DNA from: Propionibacteriaceae bacterium
GTDB taxonomy: Bacteria; Actinomycetota; Actinomycetes; Propionibacteriales; Propionibacteriaceae
Direction: 5' to 3'
DNA length: 64,000 nt
Assembly: GCA_031271975.1 (NCBI GenBank)
Contig: JAISUR010000016.1
Location: 1-64,000, forward strand
The notes beneath the pieces are model-generated. The model worked only from the letters and a program-made list of their open reading frames with translations, made no database searches and was not told the origin of the DNA. Below, one piece after another: positions 38,728 through 47,286 of this stretch (positions are counted from its first letter, which is position 1; each line of letters begins with the position of its first letter). Both the position numbers and the translations under genes were made by a program.

Positions 38728-40473
38728 GTGAGGAAAGTAATTGCGGCGCTAGTCGCTGTGGCAATAACGCTCCTAGTAGTGCCAGGAATACCCAACGCGG
38801 CGACGGCCGACGAGCCCGCGGACATTGCGCTGGACGTCCACCTCGGATACAAACCGCAGAAAGAATGCACCTCCAGCCGCAAGCCCGGCACGGAGGCGCT
38901 GCTGCGCGTGCTGAAGAAGAACTTCGGCGGAACAGACATGGGCATTTCGCGCAGTTGCGGCGCGGGCGGCACGTCCGAACACAAGGAAGGCCGCGCCCTC
39001 GACTGGGGCCGCAACGTCAAGTACGCCTCGCATCGCACGGCGGTGAACAAGGCCATCAAGTGGCTCACCGCAAACAACGGCGAAGTCGCCTATCGGCTCG
39101 GTGTCATGTACATCATTTGGAACCAGCAGATTTGGTCCATCTACTATCCCGAAATGGGCTGGCGGAAGATGGCCGACCGCGGCTCGTACACCCAGAATCA
39201 CAAGGACCACGTCCATATCTCGCTCAGCTACGACGGCGCGATGATGCGCACCTCGTGGTGGACCGGCGTCCCCGTCACCGATCCGTGCACGAGCATGAAA
39301 GGCTGTTCCAAGCCGTCAAGCGTGCCCTACGCCAGTTCGAACTCGCTCACCCGGCCATTCCTGGAGAAAGTCGCCGCGGTTCCGTTCGTGCCGTTCCCCG
39401 GCAAAGATCCCGAAATGTCCGGCTCGCCGATCGTCGGCCACACTTTGGGCACTGTCATCGGCGACTGGTCTCCCGCGAATGAGCCCGGCGCCGAGATCCA
39501 CTATCAGTGGTATCGCGGCTCGACGAAGGTCGGCACGGATTCGCCCACGTACACTGTGCAACCCGCAGACGTCGGGAAGTGCATCGACGTGGCCATCATC
39601 GTCATGATCGACTCAGAGGTGAAGAAGACCCTCAAAGCCGGCGAGACGACGTATGTGATGAAGAACTGGGTGACCAGCGCGCCCGGTGTGGCGGCGTTCC
39701 CGGCGCAGACACTCGTCGGAGATGTCCTCTCGGCTGCGCACGACGATTGGGAACCCGCCGAGATCACCGTGAAAACGCAGTGGCTCCGCGATGGGAAAGC
39801 CATTTCGGGCGCCACATCGGACACGTACACCACGACGGCTGCCGACTACGGCAAGAAAATCTCCGTCAAACTGACCGGCTCGGCTTCCGGCTACACCACG
39901 AAGACGGTCACGTCCGGCTCCACACAGGTGGTCAAAGAGTTCGCCACAGTCGGCGCTGTCACCGTGACCGGTGTGAACATGGTGGCCGGGAAGCTGACCG
40001 CCAAGAACTCGGGCTGGTCGCCCAAGCCGAGCTCCTACAGCTACCAGTGGCTGCGCGACGGCGAGCCTATCGCCAAAGCGACTAAATCCACGTACACGCT
40101 CACCGACGCCGATGAGGGCGCCTTGGTGACAGTCCAGGTGACGGCTAAGAAATCCAAGTACCTGTCTACAGCGGTGACCTCCGCGGACGGCGAGCCGGTT
40201 GCCCAGGGCATCACGATCACCCAGCCGGTCATCTCCGGCACGCTCAAAGTGGGCCAGACGCTCACGGCCGAACCCGGCGAGTGGGGTCCGGAAGGCGTCG
40301 TGTTGACCTACCGCTGGTATCGCAACGGCAAGTCGATTTCGAAAGCCACCAAGCTGACCTACAAGCTGACCAAGTCCGACAAAGGCAAGAAGATCACCTT
40401 CAAGGTGACGGCCAAGCTGAGCGGATATCCCAGCCGGACGAGCACTTCGGCGGCCTCCGCGAAAGTGAAGTGA
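38728..40473 (+). CDS. Secreted protein: M15-like domain followed by Ig-like repeats
   Basis: The 581-residue protein begins at GTG 38728 with a signal peptide (about 1-27, ending AATADEP). An N-terminal domain (about 30-185) carries SEHKEGRALDW and ends with WRKMADRGS...NHKDHVHISLS, sharing this pattern with the C-terminal domain of the 29047-29985 protein. Four repeats of about 85 residues follow, each with (Y/T)QWLRDG-type or YRWYRNG, GAT...TYT and GKKI..K(L/V)T patterns, typical of surface Ig-like domains. It has no LPxTG or membrane anchor, so it is released or held by the repeats. Cell-wall peptidase or binding activity is inferred from the His/Asp layout. Confidence 0.8.
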   Translation: MRKVIAALVAVAITLLVVPGIPNAATADEPADIALDVHLGYKPQKECTSSRKPGTEALLRVLKKNFGGTDMGISRSCGAGGTSEHKEGRALDWGRNVKYASHRTAVNKAIKWLTANNGEVAYRLGVMYIIWNQQIWSIYYPEMGWRKMADRGSYTQNHKDHVHISLSYDGAMMRTSWWTGVPVTDPCTSMKGCSKPSSVPYASSNSLTRPFLEKVAAVPFVPFPGKDPEMSGSPIVGHTLGTVIGDWSPANEPGAEIHYQWYRGSTKVGTDSPTYTVQPADVGKCIDVAIIVMIDSEVKKTLKAGETTYVMKNWVTSAPGVAAFPAQTLVGDVLSAAHDDWEPAEITVKTQWLRDGKAISGATSDTYTTTAADYGKKISVKLTGSASGYTTKTVTSGSTQVVKEFATVGAVTVTGVNMVAGKLTAKNSGWSPKPSSYSYQWLRDGEPIAKATKSTYTLTDADEGALVTVQVTAKKSKYLSTAVTSADGEPVAQGITITQPVISGTLKVGQTLTAEPGEWGPEGVVLTYRWYRNGKSISKATKLTYKLTKSDKGKKITFKVTAKLSGYPSRTSTSAASAKVK

Positions 40474-40504
40474 CCCGGCATCGCGTGACCACTAGGATCG
40501 CGGC

Positions 40505-41287
40505 ATGATATTCGGAGCGCACGCGGACCTGGCCACGGCGATAGCCGACACGCAGGCGATCGGCGGGACGATCTGCCAGGTGTTCCTCGGCGATCCGCAA
40601 TCCTGGAAAGGGCCAACTGCCGACACGGCCGCACTGCGGACCGCCGCCGAGGCCGCCGGGATCGGGATCTATGTGCACGCGCCGTACTTGATAAACGTCG
40701 CCACCACTAACAACCGGGTGCGCATCCCCAGCCGCCAACTGCTCGGCAAGACGCTCAAGGCGGCCGCCGAAGTCGGCGCGTTGGGTGTGATTGCGCACGG
40801 CGGGCACGTGCTGGCCGACGATGATCCGGAAGCCGGTTTCGCCAACTGGCGCAAATGCGTAGACCAGTTGGATATCGCTGTGCCCCTGCTGATCGAGAAC
40901 ACCGCCGGCGGCGCCAACGCCATGGCCCGGCACTTGGAGCGCATCACCCGGCTGTGGGCGGCGGTTTCCGAATCGCCCAACGCGGGCCAGATCGGCTGGT
41001 GCCTCGACACTTGCCACGCCCACGCGGCCGGCCTGGACTTGCGGACGCTGGTCGCCGACATCACCGCGATCACCGGCCGTATCGACCTCGTCCACCTCAA
41101 CGACTCGCGTGACGCGTTCGGCTCGGGAGCTGACCGCCACGCAAACCTGGGCCAAGGCAACTGTGACCCGGCCGGCCTGGCCGCCGTCGCCACGCAGGCG
41201 AACGCGCCGGTCATCTTGGAGACGCCGGGTGGAGTGGCCGAGCACCGTAGTGACTTGGAATGGCTGTTGCGGACGGACTTCATCTGA
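40505..41287 (+). CDS. nfo: Endonuclease IV (AP endonuclease)
   Basis: This 260-residue zinc enzyme cuts DNA at abasic sites in base-excision repair. It has the AP-endonuclease-2 motifs in order: FGAHADL, YVHAPYLIN, HGGHV, LIENTAGG, CLDTCHAHAAG, HLNDS and DRHANLGQG, with the final ETPGG. These supply the His/Glu/Asp ligands of the three-zinc site. The length is slightly short but complete. ATG 40505 is the start. It stands alone between the secreted Ig-repeat protein and pta. Confidence 0.93.
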   Translation: MIFGAHADLATAIADTQAIGGTICQVFLGDPQSWKGPTADTAALRTAAEAAGIGIYVHAPYLINVATTNNRVRIPSRQLLGKTLKAAAEVGALGVIAHGGHVLADDDPEAGFANWRKCVDQLDIAVPLLIENTAGGANAMARHLERITRLWAAVSESPNAGQIGWCLDTCHAHAAGLDLRTLVADITAITGRIDLVHLNDSRDAFGSGADRHANLGQGNCDPAGLAAVATQANAPVILETPGGVAEHRSDLEWLLRTDFI

Positions 41288-41314
41288 GATCCTGGTTCAC
41301 CCAGCCTCCCAGCC

Positions 41315-41356
41315 CGTCATCCCGGACTCGTTCCGGGATCTCCGGACGAAGTCCGG
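41315..41356. repeat. Two-hairpin copy of the dispersed repeat
   Basis: CGTCATCCCGGACTCGTTCC is followed by CCGGACGAAGTCCGG. It lies between nfo and pta in the same orientation as transcription and ends 37 bp before the pta start. Confidence 0.75.
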
Positions 41357-41392
41357 CTAGGCGGCAGCTCGGGTAGGAGTAATCTTCTGCCC

Positions 41393-42391
41393 GTGAGTGA
41401 AAGCACCGGCGCTACCCCGTTTGAAAGCAAGCTACAAGACTTGGCCGCGGCCAACCCGCGCGTCATCGTCCTGCCCGAATCCCAAGAAGACCGCATTTTG
41501 AAGGCCGCCGCCGAGGTGTTGGCCCACGGCATCGCCAAGATCGCCCTGGTTGGCAAGGCGGAAGCCGTAAACGCCCGCGCGGCGGAATTGGGCCTCGACC
41601 TGTCCCAGGCGCAAATCGTCGACAAAGAAGATCCGGCCCTGTTGGAGCGTTTCGCCGCCGAATACGCGAAGCTGCGGGCGCACAAGGGCGTCACCGTGGA
41701 CGATGCCAAAGCCCGCATGGCGGACGGCTCCTATTTCGGCACGATGATGGTCCACCTCGGCCTGGCCGACGGCATGGTGTCCGGCTCGGTCAACACAACT
41801 GCCAACACCATCCGCCCCTCGTTGGAGTTCATCAAGACCAAGCCCGGCGTCTCCGTGGTCTCCGGATCGTTCTTGATGGTGTTGGGTGACCGCGTGGACG
41901 TGTACGCCGACTGTGCCGTAAATCCGAATCCGACGCCCGAACAGGTCGCCGACATCGCCGTCTCGACGGCCCAAACTGCCGTCAAGTTCGGCGTGGAGCC
42001 GCGCGTGGCGATCCTGTCCTATTCGACAGGAAATTCCGGGGCCGGGCCGGACGTTGATGTGGCCCGCGAGGTCACCGCGTTGGCCCGCGCGAAAGCTCCC
42101 GAGGTGCCCATCGAAGGGCCAATCCAGTTCGACGCCGCATTCGATCCGGTCGTCGCCCAGGCGAAGCTGCCGGATTCCGCGGTGGCGGGCAAAGCCACCG
42201 TCTTCATCTTCCCCAACCTGAACGCCGGGAACATCGCCTACAAAGCCGTGCAGCGCACTTCGGGCGCCGTCGCGATCGGTCCCGTTCTGCAGGGCCTGAA
42301 CAAGCCCGTCAATGATCTTTCGCGCGGCGCGCTCGTCCGCGATATCGTCAACACCATCGCATTTACCTGTATACAAGCCCAGGAGTCATAA
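41393..42391 (+). CDS. pta: Phosphate acetyltransferase, short form
   Basis: This 332-residue enzyme exchanges acetyl groups between CoA and phosphate, the first step from acetyl-CoA to acetate. It shows the PTA domain only, without the N-terminal DRTGG region of the long form. The motifs GTMMVHLGLADGMVSGSV and AILSYSTGNSGAGPDV are characteristic. The start is GTG 41393. ackA follows directly, with the GTG immediately after the stop, so the two form an operon that yields ATP and acetate. Confidence 0.94.
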   Translation: MSESTGATPFESKLQDLAAANPRVIVLPESQEDRILKAAAEVLAHGIAKIALVGKAEAVNARAAELGLDLSQAQIVDKEDPALLERFAAEYAKLRAHKGVTVDDAKARMADGSYFGTMMVHLGLADGMVSGSVNTTANTIRPSLEFIKTKPGVSVVSGSFLMVLGDRVDVYADCAVNPNPTPEQVADIAVSTAQTAVKFGVEPRVAILSYSTGNSGAGPDVDVAREVTALARAKAPEVPIEGPIQFDAAFDPVVAQAKLPDSAVAGKATVFIFPNLNAGNIAYKAVQRTSGAVAIGPVLQGLNKPVNDLSRGALVRDIVNTIAFTCIQAQES

Positions 42392-43576
42392 GTGAGCAAG
42401 CCCATCCTGCTGCTGAATTGCGGCTCGTCGTCCATCAAATACCAAGTCATCGACGCGGAAACTGAGGAGGTGGCCGCTACCGGCCTGATCCAGCGCATCG
42501 GAGAAGAAGTCGGCACCATCGACCACACCCACGGCGAGAAACACTCCGCCGAACGTGAGTTCCCAGATCACCGCGTGGCGCTACAGGTGCTGGTGCGCAC
42601 CTTCGACGAGTACGGGCCGTCACTGAGCGACGTCGTCGCCGTGGGGCACCGCTGCGTGCACGGCGGGGAGCGGTTCCGGGAGACGACGGTCATCGACGAC
42701 GAGGTGATCGCCGCGCTGCGTGAACTCATACCGCTCGCCCCGCTGCACAATCCCCCGGGGATCGCCGGCATCGAAGCGGCTCGCGCCGCGCTCCCGGACG
42801 TCCCACACGTGGCTGTCTTCGACACCGCTTTCTTCTCCACACTGCCGCCCGCCGCGTACACCTACGCCATCGACGCCGCAGTGGCCAAGCAATACGGCAT
42901 CCGCAAGTACGGCTTCCACGGCACGTCGCACGCGTATGTCTCGGCGAAGGTGGCGGAGATCGTCGGCAAGCCGGCTTCCGAGTTGAACATCATCGTGGCG
43001 CACCTGGGCAACGGCGCGTCCATTTCGGCCATCAAGGGCGGTGTGGCAGTCGACACCTCGATGGGCTTGACCCCGCTCGCCGGCCTGGTCATGGGCACGC
43101 GCTCGGGCGACGTTGATCCGGGCTTGCACGCCTATTTGGCGAAGCAGTCCGGCATGAGCCTTGACGAGGTGGATTCGTTCCTCAACAAGAAGTCCGGCCT
43201 GATCGGGCTGTGCGGCGTCAACGATTTCCGCGATCTGCTGCCGCAGGTGGACGCCGGAGAACCCGCCGCCGTGCTTACCCTCGACGTGTATGTGCACCGC
43301 CTCGTCAGCTACATCGGCTCCTACCTGGCAATCCTCGGGCGGGTGGATGTGCTGGCGTTCACCGCCGGCGTGGGCGAAAACTCCGACCCGGTGCGCGCCC
43401 GTACCCTCAAGGCGTTGGAACCGCTCGGCTTCATCCTCGATGAACAGGCCAATTTGGTGCGTTCCCGCGAGCCGCGCGCAATTTCCACGCCGGATTCGCC
43501 GGTCACCGTACTTGTCGTGCCCACCAACGAAGAGCTGGCGATGGCCCGGGAGACGGCCGCCGCGATCGGCGCCTGA
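42392..43576 (+). CDS. ackA: Acetate kinase
   Basis: This 394-residue enzyme converts acetyl phosphate and ADP to acetate and ATP. The acetokinase signatures are present: LLLNCGSSSIKYQ at the start, YGFHGTSHAYVS near 170-182 and HLGNGASISAI near 204. FTAGVGENS follows near the end. GTG 42392 abuts the pta stop, and its own TGA overlaps the ATG of the following SDR gene by one base, so three genes share one transcript. This points to substrate-level ATP formation under fermentation. Confidence 0.95.
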   Translation: MSKPILLLNCGSSSIKYQVIDAETEEVAATGLIQRIGEEVGTIDHTHGEKHSAEREFPDHRVALQVLVRTFDEYGPSLSDVVAVGHRCVHGGERFRETTVIDDEVIAALRELIPLAPLHNPPGIAGIEAARAALPDVPHVAVFDTAFFSTLPPAAYTYAIDAAVAKQYGIRKYGFHGTSHAYVSAKVAEIVGKPASELNIIVAHLGNGASISAIKGGVAVDTSMGLTPLAGLVMGTRSGDVDPGLHAYLAKQSGMSLDEVDSFLNKKSGLIGLCGVNDFRDLLPQVDAGEPAAVLTLDVYVHRLVSYIGSYLAILGRVDVLAFTAGVGENSDPVRARTLKALEPLGFILDEQANLVRSREPRAISTPDSPVTVLVVPTNEELAMARETAAAIGA

Positions 43577-44334
43577 TGCTCGCCCTCATCACCGGCGGCA
43601 CGTCCGGGATAGGCGCCGCCTTCGCTGATGTGCTGGCCGCGCGCGGAGACTCGCTGGTGCTGGTGGCCCGCGACGCGGAGCGGTTGCGCGCCAAGGCCGA
43701 CGAGTTGCAGGCCGCCCATGGCGTCCCGGTAGAGGTGCTGCAAGCGGATCTGGCTGTCCGCGCTGATCTGCTACGCGTCGCCGAACGCTGCGCCGCGGGG
43801 GATCTGGACATGCTCATCAACAACGCTGGTTTTGGCCTGCACGCCGGATTGCTCGCCGAAGACTGGTCCATCCACGAAAAGGCCCTGGACGTGATGTGTT
43901 TGGCCGTCTTGGTGCTGGGCGGCGCCGCCGGACGCGCCATGAAGGCTCGCGGATCCGGTCGGATCGTCAACATTTCGTCACTGGCTTCGTGGATCGCCCA
44001 GGGGCACTATTCGCCCGTAAAAGCTTGGGTGCGCTCCTACTCGGAAGGCCTCGGCGACGAGTTGCACGGCAGCGGCGTCACGGTGACGGCCGTGTGCCCC
44101 GGCTGGGTGAAGACCGAGTTCCACGAGCGCGCCGGCATCCGCACTTCGTCCATCCCGGAGTGGATCTGGGTGGACGCCCACAAGATGGCGGCGATTGCGC
44201 TTTCCGACGTCGAGAAGGGGGCGTCAATCTCCATCCCCGCGAAACGTTGGCGGGTGGCCGCATTCCTGGCGCGGCACGCCCCGCGCGCGGCCGTGCGAAT
44301 GGTCTCGCGCATGCTGACAAAGTCGCGGGCCTGA
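43576..44334 (+). CDS. Short-chain dehydrogenase/reductase
   Basis: This 252-residue classical SDR has the NAD(P)-binding loop TGGTSGIGAAF (6-16), the NNAG motif (82-85), a catalytic Ser near 134, and Y145xxxK149 in HYSPVK. VCPGWVKTEF follows, as in the family. It acts on an unknown alcohol or ketone. It is the third gene of pta-ackA, sharing a TGATG overlap with ackA; this is probably transcription convenience rather than shared chemistry. No signal peptide. Confidence 0.88.
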   Translation: MLALITGGTSGIGAAFADVLAARGDSLVLVARDAERLRAKADELQAAHGVPVEVLQADLAVRADLLRVAERCAAGDLDMLINNAGFGLHAGLLAEDWSIHEKALDVMCLAVLVLGGAAGRAMKARGSGRIVNISSLASWIAQGHYSPVKAWVRSYSEGLGDELHGSGVTVTAVCPGWVKTEFHERAGIRTSSIPEWIWVDAHKMAAIALSDVEKGASISIPAKRWRVAAFLARHAPRAAVRMVSRMLTKSRA

Positions 44335-44366
44335 GGGTCTGGGCCCCGATGGGCCAGGGCTGAGAG

Positions 44367-45143
44367 TCAGTCCTCTTCGTCTTCGACGGAATCGGCCACG
44401 GCGTGCTCGGCGTCCGTGGCGGCCTTGCGCAGCGCGACGGCCCGGGCGAAATCGGCTTGGGTGGGCATCCCGTAGGCGCGGGCGGTGGTGTCGTGCATTT
44501 CCACGATGTAGCGGCGCAGCCGTTCCGAGAACTGGGTGGCGGTCTCGCCCGGGGCGGCCTTGAGCGGACGTCCGAAGACGATGTGGACGTGGGGACGGCC
44601 CGGGACTGGGACGCTCGCGCCGAACGGCATGGCCGCATACGCGCCGACCAGGGCGATTGGCAGGATGGGGACGTTCCGCGAGATGCTCAACGCCGCCGCT
44701 CCCGGCTTGAACGAGCCCATGGCGCCGCTGCGCGTACGGGTGCCTTCGGGAAACAGCAGCAGCGGCACGCCGTCTTCCAGCAGTTGCCCGGCCAAGCCGC
44801 GGTGGTTGCGCAGGCCCGCCCTGTCCACGGGGAAAGCGTTGAAGAACAATGACGTCGAAAGTGACTTGTACCAGGAGTCGAAGAAGTAGTCCGCCGCCGC
44901 TCCCGCAGACAGGTTGCGCGACAATCGCCGGGGCAGCGCGCCGAAAATGAGGCACGAGTCGAGGTGCGAGGAGTGGTTGCCGATCACCAAGAACGGGGCT
45001 TCCAGATCTTCGAGATTGCGCTTGCCGTGCGTGTGCACATTGACTGCCGACCAGATGTACGGCTTCATCACCATCATCTGGGCCACGAAACGCGCGGCTG
45101 CCGGGCCAGCGGAATGATACCGGCTGGTCTTTTGCTCTGACAC
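44367..45143 (-). CDS. 1-acylglycerol-3-phosphate acyltransferase (PlsC-like)
   Basis: This 258-residue membrane-associated enzyme has the HX4D motif at H57-D62 (GNHSSHLDS), the FPEGTRTRSG motif near 133-142 and VPILPIAL, all typical of glycerolipid acyltransferases. It would add an acyl chain to lysophosphatidate or a similar lysolipid in phospholipid synthesis. The start is GTG 45143, next to a GGAG stretch; the longer frame adds unrelated residues. The acidic C-terminal tail is unremarkable. The PlsC-like set in actinobacteria is broad, so substrate preference is uncertain. It follows the MMPL/YhgE genes by 43 bp. Confidence 0.85.
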   Translation of the reverse strand: MSEQKTSRYHSAGPAAARFVAQMMVMKPYIWSAVNVHTHGKRNLEDLEAPFLVIGNHSSHLDSCLIFGALPRRLSRNLSAGAAADYFFDSWYKSLSTSLFFNAFPVDRAGLRNHRGLAGQLLEDGVPLLLFPEGTRTRSGAMGSFKPGAAALSISRNVPILPIALVGAYAAMPFGASVPVPGRPHVHIVFGRPLKAAPGETATQFSERLRRYIVEMHDTTARAYGMPTQADFARAVALRKAATDAEHAVADSVEDEED

Positions 45144-45186
45144 GGAGGACTCCTCGTCTTTCTCCCGGAGAGACTCTACACCGTGC

Positions 45187-47286
45187 TTATGCAGTCGCGA
45201 GCAGGCGGTCCAGCGTAGTGGCCCGGGCCTTGGCCACACAGACTCCGCAAGCCACGGCCGCGATCACCAGCCAGCCGATGGAGCCGGCGGTGTTCCCGGC
45301 CAATCCCGCTGCCCCAGTAACCACGCCCCGGATGCCGTTCAACACCGGAGTCAGCGGCAGGAAGCCCTTTACCGCGCCGAAGAAGCCGGGCAACGCGCCA
45401 GTCAGCGCGGACGTGGCGAACAAGACGGCGCAGGCCAACGAGACCAGGCGGCCCCAATTGCCGAACCACGCCAACGCGTAGTTGGCAAGCGCGAATGCGA
45501 CTCCCGCGAGCAGCAGCAGACCCGCCAGCGCGGCAAACTTGTCGGCGGGCAATTGCAGCGCCGCCTGCGCGATGCCGATCAGCAGCGCCGATTGCACTCC
45601 AGCCGTCAGCAGGCCGGGGCGCAACTGCTCCCAAATGACCTGCGCGGTGGTGGCATTCGAAGCGAGGATGGTGCGGCGGGTGGGGCGGATGACGGTGTTG
45701 CACGCCAGCGCGCCCAGCCACAGGCACAACACCAACAGCACCGTGCCCCAACCCAAATTGGCGTCGGCCAACGCGTCCATTCCGTCGGTGGATACCGGTG
45801 TGGCCACGGCGGAAGTCAGCTTGGCGCGGTCGTCGTCGGAGTAGGTCGGGATCTCGTCCTTGCCCTCGGCGATGCCGTCGGCCATCTGCCGGGCACCGTC
45901 AGCCAACTCTCCAGAACCGGAAGCGGCTTCGCCCAGGCCGGATGACAACTCGCCAATGCCGTCCACATAAAGCTGCACGCCGTCGGCCAACTGGTCCGCG
46001 CCGGTTGCCGTCTGCTGGATGCCGTTGGTGAGTTTGGGCATTTCGTCGGCCAACTGCTGGGTGCCTTCGGCCAACTGCGTGCCCGCGCCGCGCATCAGTT
46101 TGAGCGATTCGATGCCTTCGGAGACTATCTTGGCCTCTTCGGGGAGCTTCTTGGCCTCGGCGGCGATCTGCTCAGCGATCGTCAATATCGAATTGCCCTT
46201 GTCATCGGTCCGGTTGAGAGCTTTGGAAAGCTCCTTGCCGGCTTCGATCACACCTTGCCGGGCGGCGTCTGCGGCGGCGTCCGCCAACGCCTCGCGGAAC
46301 TCGTCGCACAGCCCGGCTTCTTCGATTGCGCTTGGACAGTCCGCTTTCTTGGCGGCAGCGCGGGCGGTGGCCACGGCATCCTCAAGATAGGGGCTGTTTT
46401 CGATGGATTCGACATCGCTGGCGAACGCCTGGACGGCGTCGTTCATTTTCGCGGCTGCGGCGGCGACATCTTCGGCGGCCGGCTCGATGTCCTTGAGGTA
46501 CTCCGTGTATGGCAGCACTTGGTCCAGAATCTGGTTGACGCCGTCGGTGTACTGCTTCGTGCCGTCGGCAAGTTCCTGCAATTGGGCGGGCATCGACTTG
46601 GTCTCTTTCGCCATCGTGCCCAGGCCGTCCGCCAGTTTGCGGGCGCCGTCGGCCAACTCTTGGCCGCCTTCCACGGCCAACTGCGAACCGTCGGCGGCCT
46701 CTTCCAAGCCGTCGGCCAATTCCTCGGCGCCGTCGGCCAGTTCCTTGCTGCCGTCTGCCAACTCGCCGTAGGCGTCCTTCATGTCGTTGAAGCCCTGGTA
46801 GACGTTGTCCAGATATCCGGAAGTCAGTGTCTCGTTCAGCGACGCGGCCGCGGCCAGCGAAACCAGACGGCCCACTTCCGCGTCCGCGATGCCCGCTACC
46901 GGAGAGGTCTCGACGATGACGCTGGCCTTGGTGACGTCGGCGACATCACCGGCGAAGCTTGTGGCGTAGGCGGAGAATTCTTTGGGGATGACGACCATTG
47001 CGGCATAGCTGCCGTCAGCCAGGCCCGCTTCGGCGGATTCCAGTGACGTCAACTGCCAATCCAGGTTTTCAGCCCGGTCGGAATCGACCAACGCCGCTGT
47101 TAGTTGGCGGCCGAGCGGCATGTACTGGTCGTTGATCGTGACCGGTTCGTCCAGATTGACGATGGCCGCCTGCACCAAGTCCTTGAGGCGGGAATGCGAA
47201 TCCCATCCGGCGCTGAAGAATCCCCCGGTGATGAGCACCGGGATCATGACAAGCAGCGCCACTGCGGCTGCCGTCCTACGCATCAT
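45187..47286 (-). CDS. YhgE/Pip family membrane protein
   Basis: The 699 residues start with a membrane helix (about 7-27) followed by a large extracytoplasmic region. This carries a coiled, repeated LADG-type pattern (ELADGSKELADGAEELADGL, and again near 430-480), which is the Pip/YhgE hallmark. Five or six membrane helices lie in the last ~180 residues. Homologues include phage-infection protein Pip and ABC-2-like permease subunits. The MMPL gene upstream overlaps it by 11 bp, so they are co-expressed. The length is typical. It could be the membrane partner of the MMPL-ABC protein. Confidence 0.85.
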   Translation of the reverse strand: MMRRTAAAVALLVMIPVLITGGFFSAGWDSHSRLKDLVQAAIVNLDEPVTINDQYMPLGRQLTAALVDSDRAENLDWQLTSLESAEAGLADGSYAAMVVIPKEFSAYATSFAGDVADVTKASVIVETSPVAGIADAEVGRLVSLAAAASLNETLTSGYLDNVYQGFNDMKDAYGELADGSKELADGAEELADGLEEAADGSQLAVEGGQELADGARKLADGLGTMAKETKSMPAQLQELADGTKQYTDGVNQILDQVLPYTEYLKDIEPAAEDVAAAAAKMNDAVQAFASDVESIENSPYLEDAVATARAAAKKADCPSAIEEAGLCDEFREALADAAADAARQGVIEAGKELSKALNRTDDKGNSILTIAEQIAAEAKKLPEEAKIVSEGIESLKLMRGAGTQLAEGTQQLADEMPKLTNGIQQTATGADQLADGVQLYVDGIGELSSGLGEAASGSGELADGARQMADGIAEGKDEIPTYSDDDRAKLTSAVATPVSTDGMDALADANLGWGTVLLVLCLWLGALACNTVIRPTRRTILASNATTAQVIWEQLRPGLLTAGVQSALLIGIAQAALQLPADKFAALAGLLLLAGVAFALANYALAWFGNWGRLVSLACAVLFATSALTGALPGFFGAVKGFLPLTPVLNGIRGVVTGAAGLAGNTAGSIGWLVIAAVACGVCVAKARATTLDRLLATA

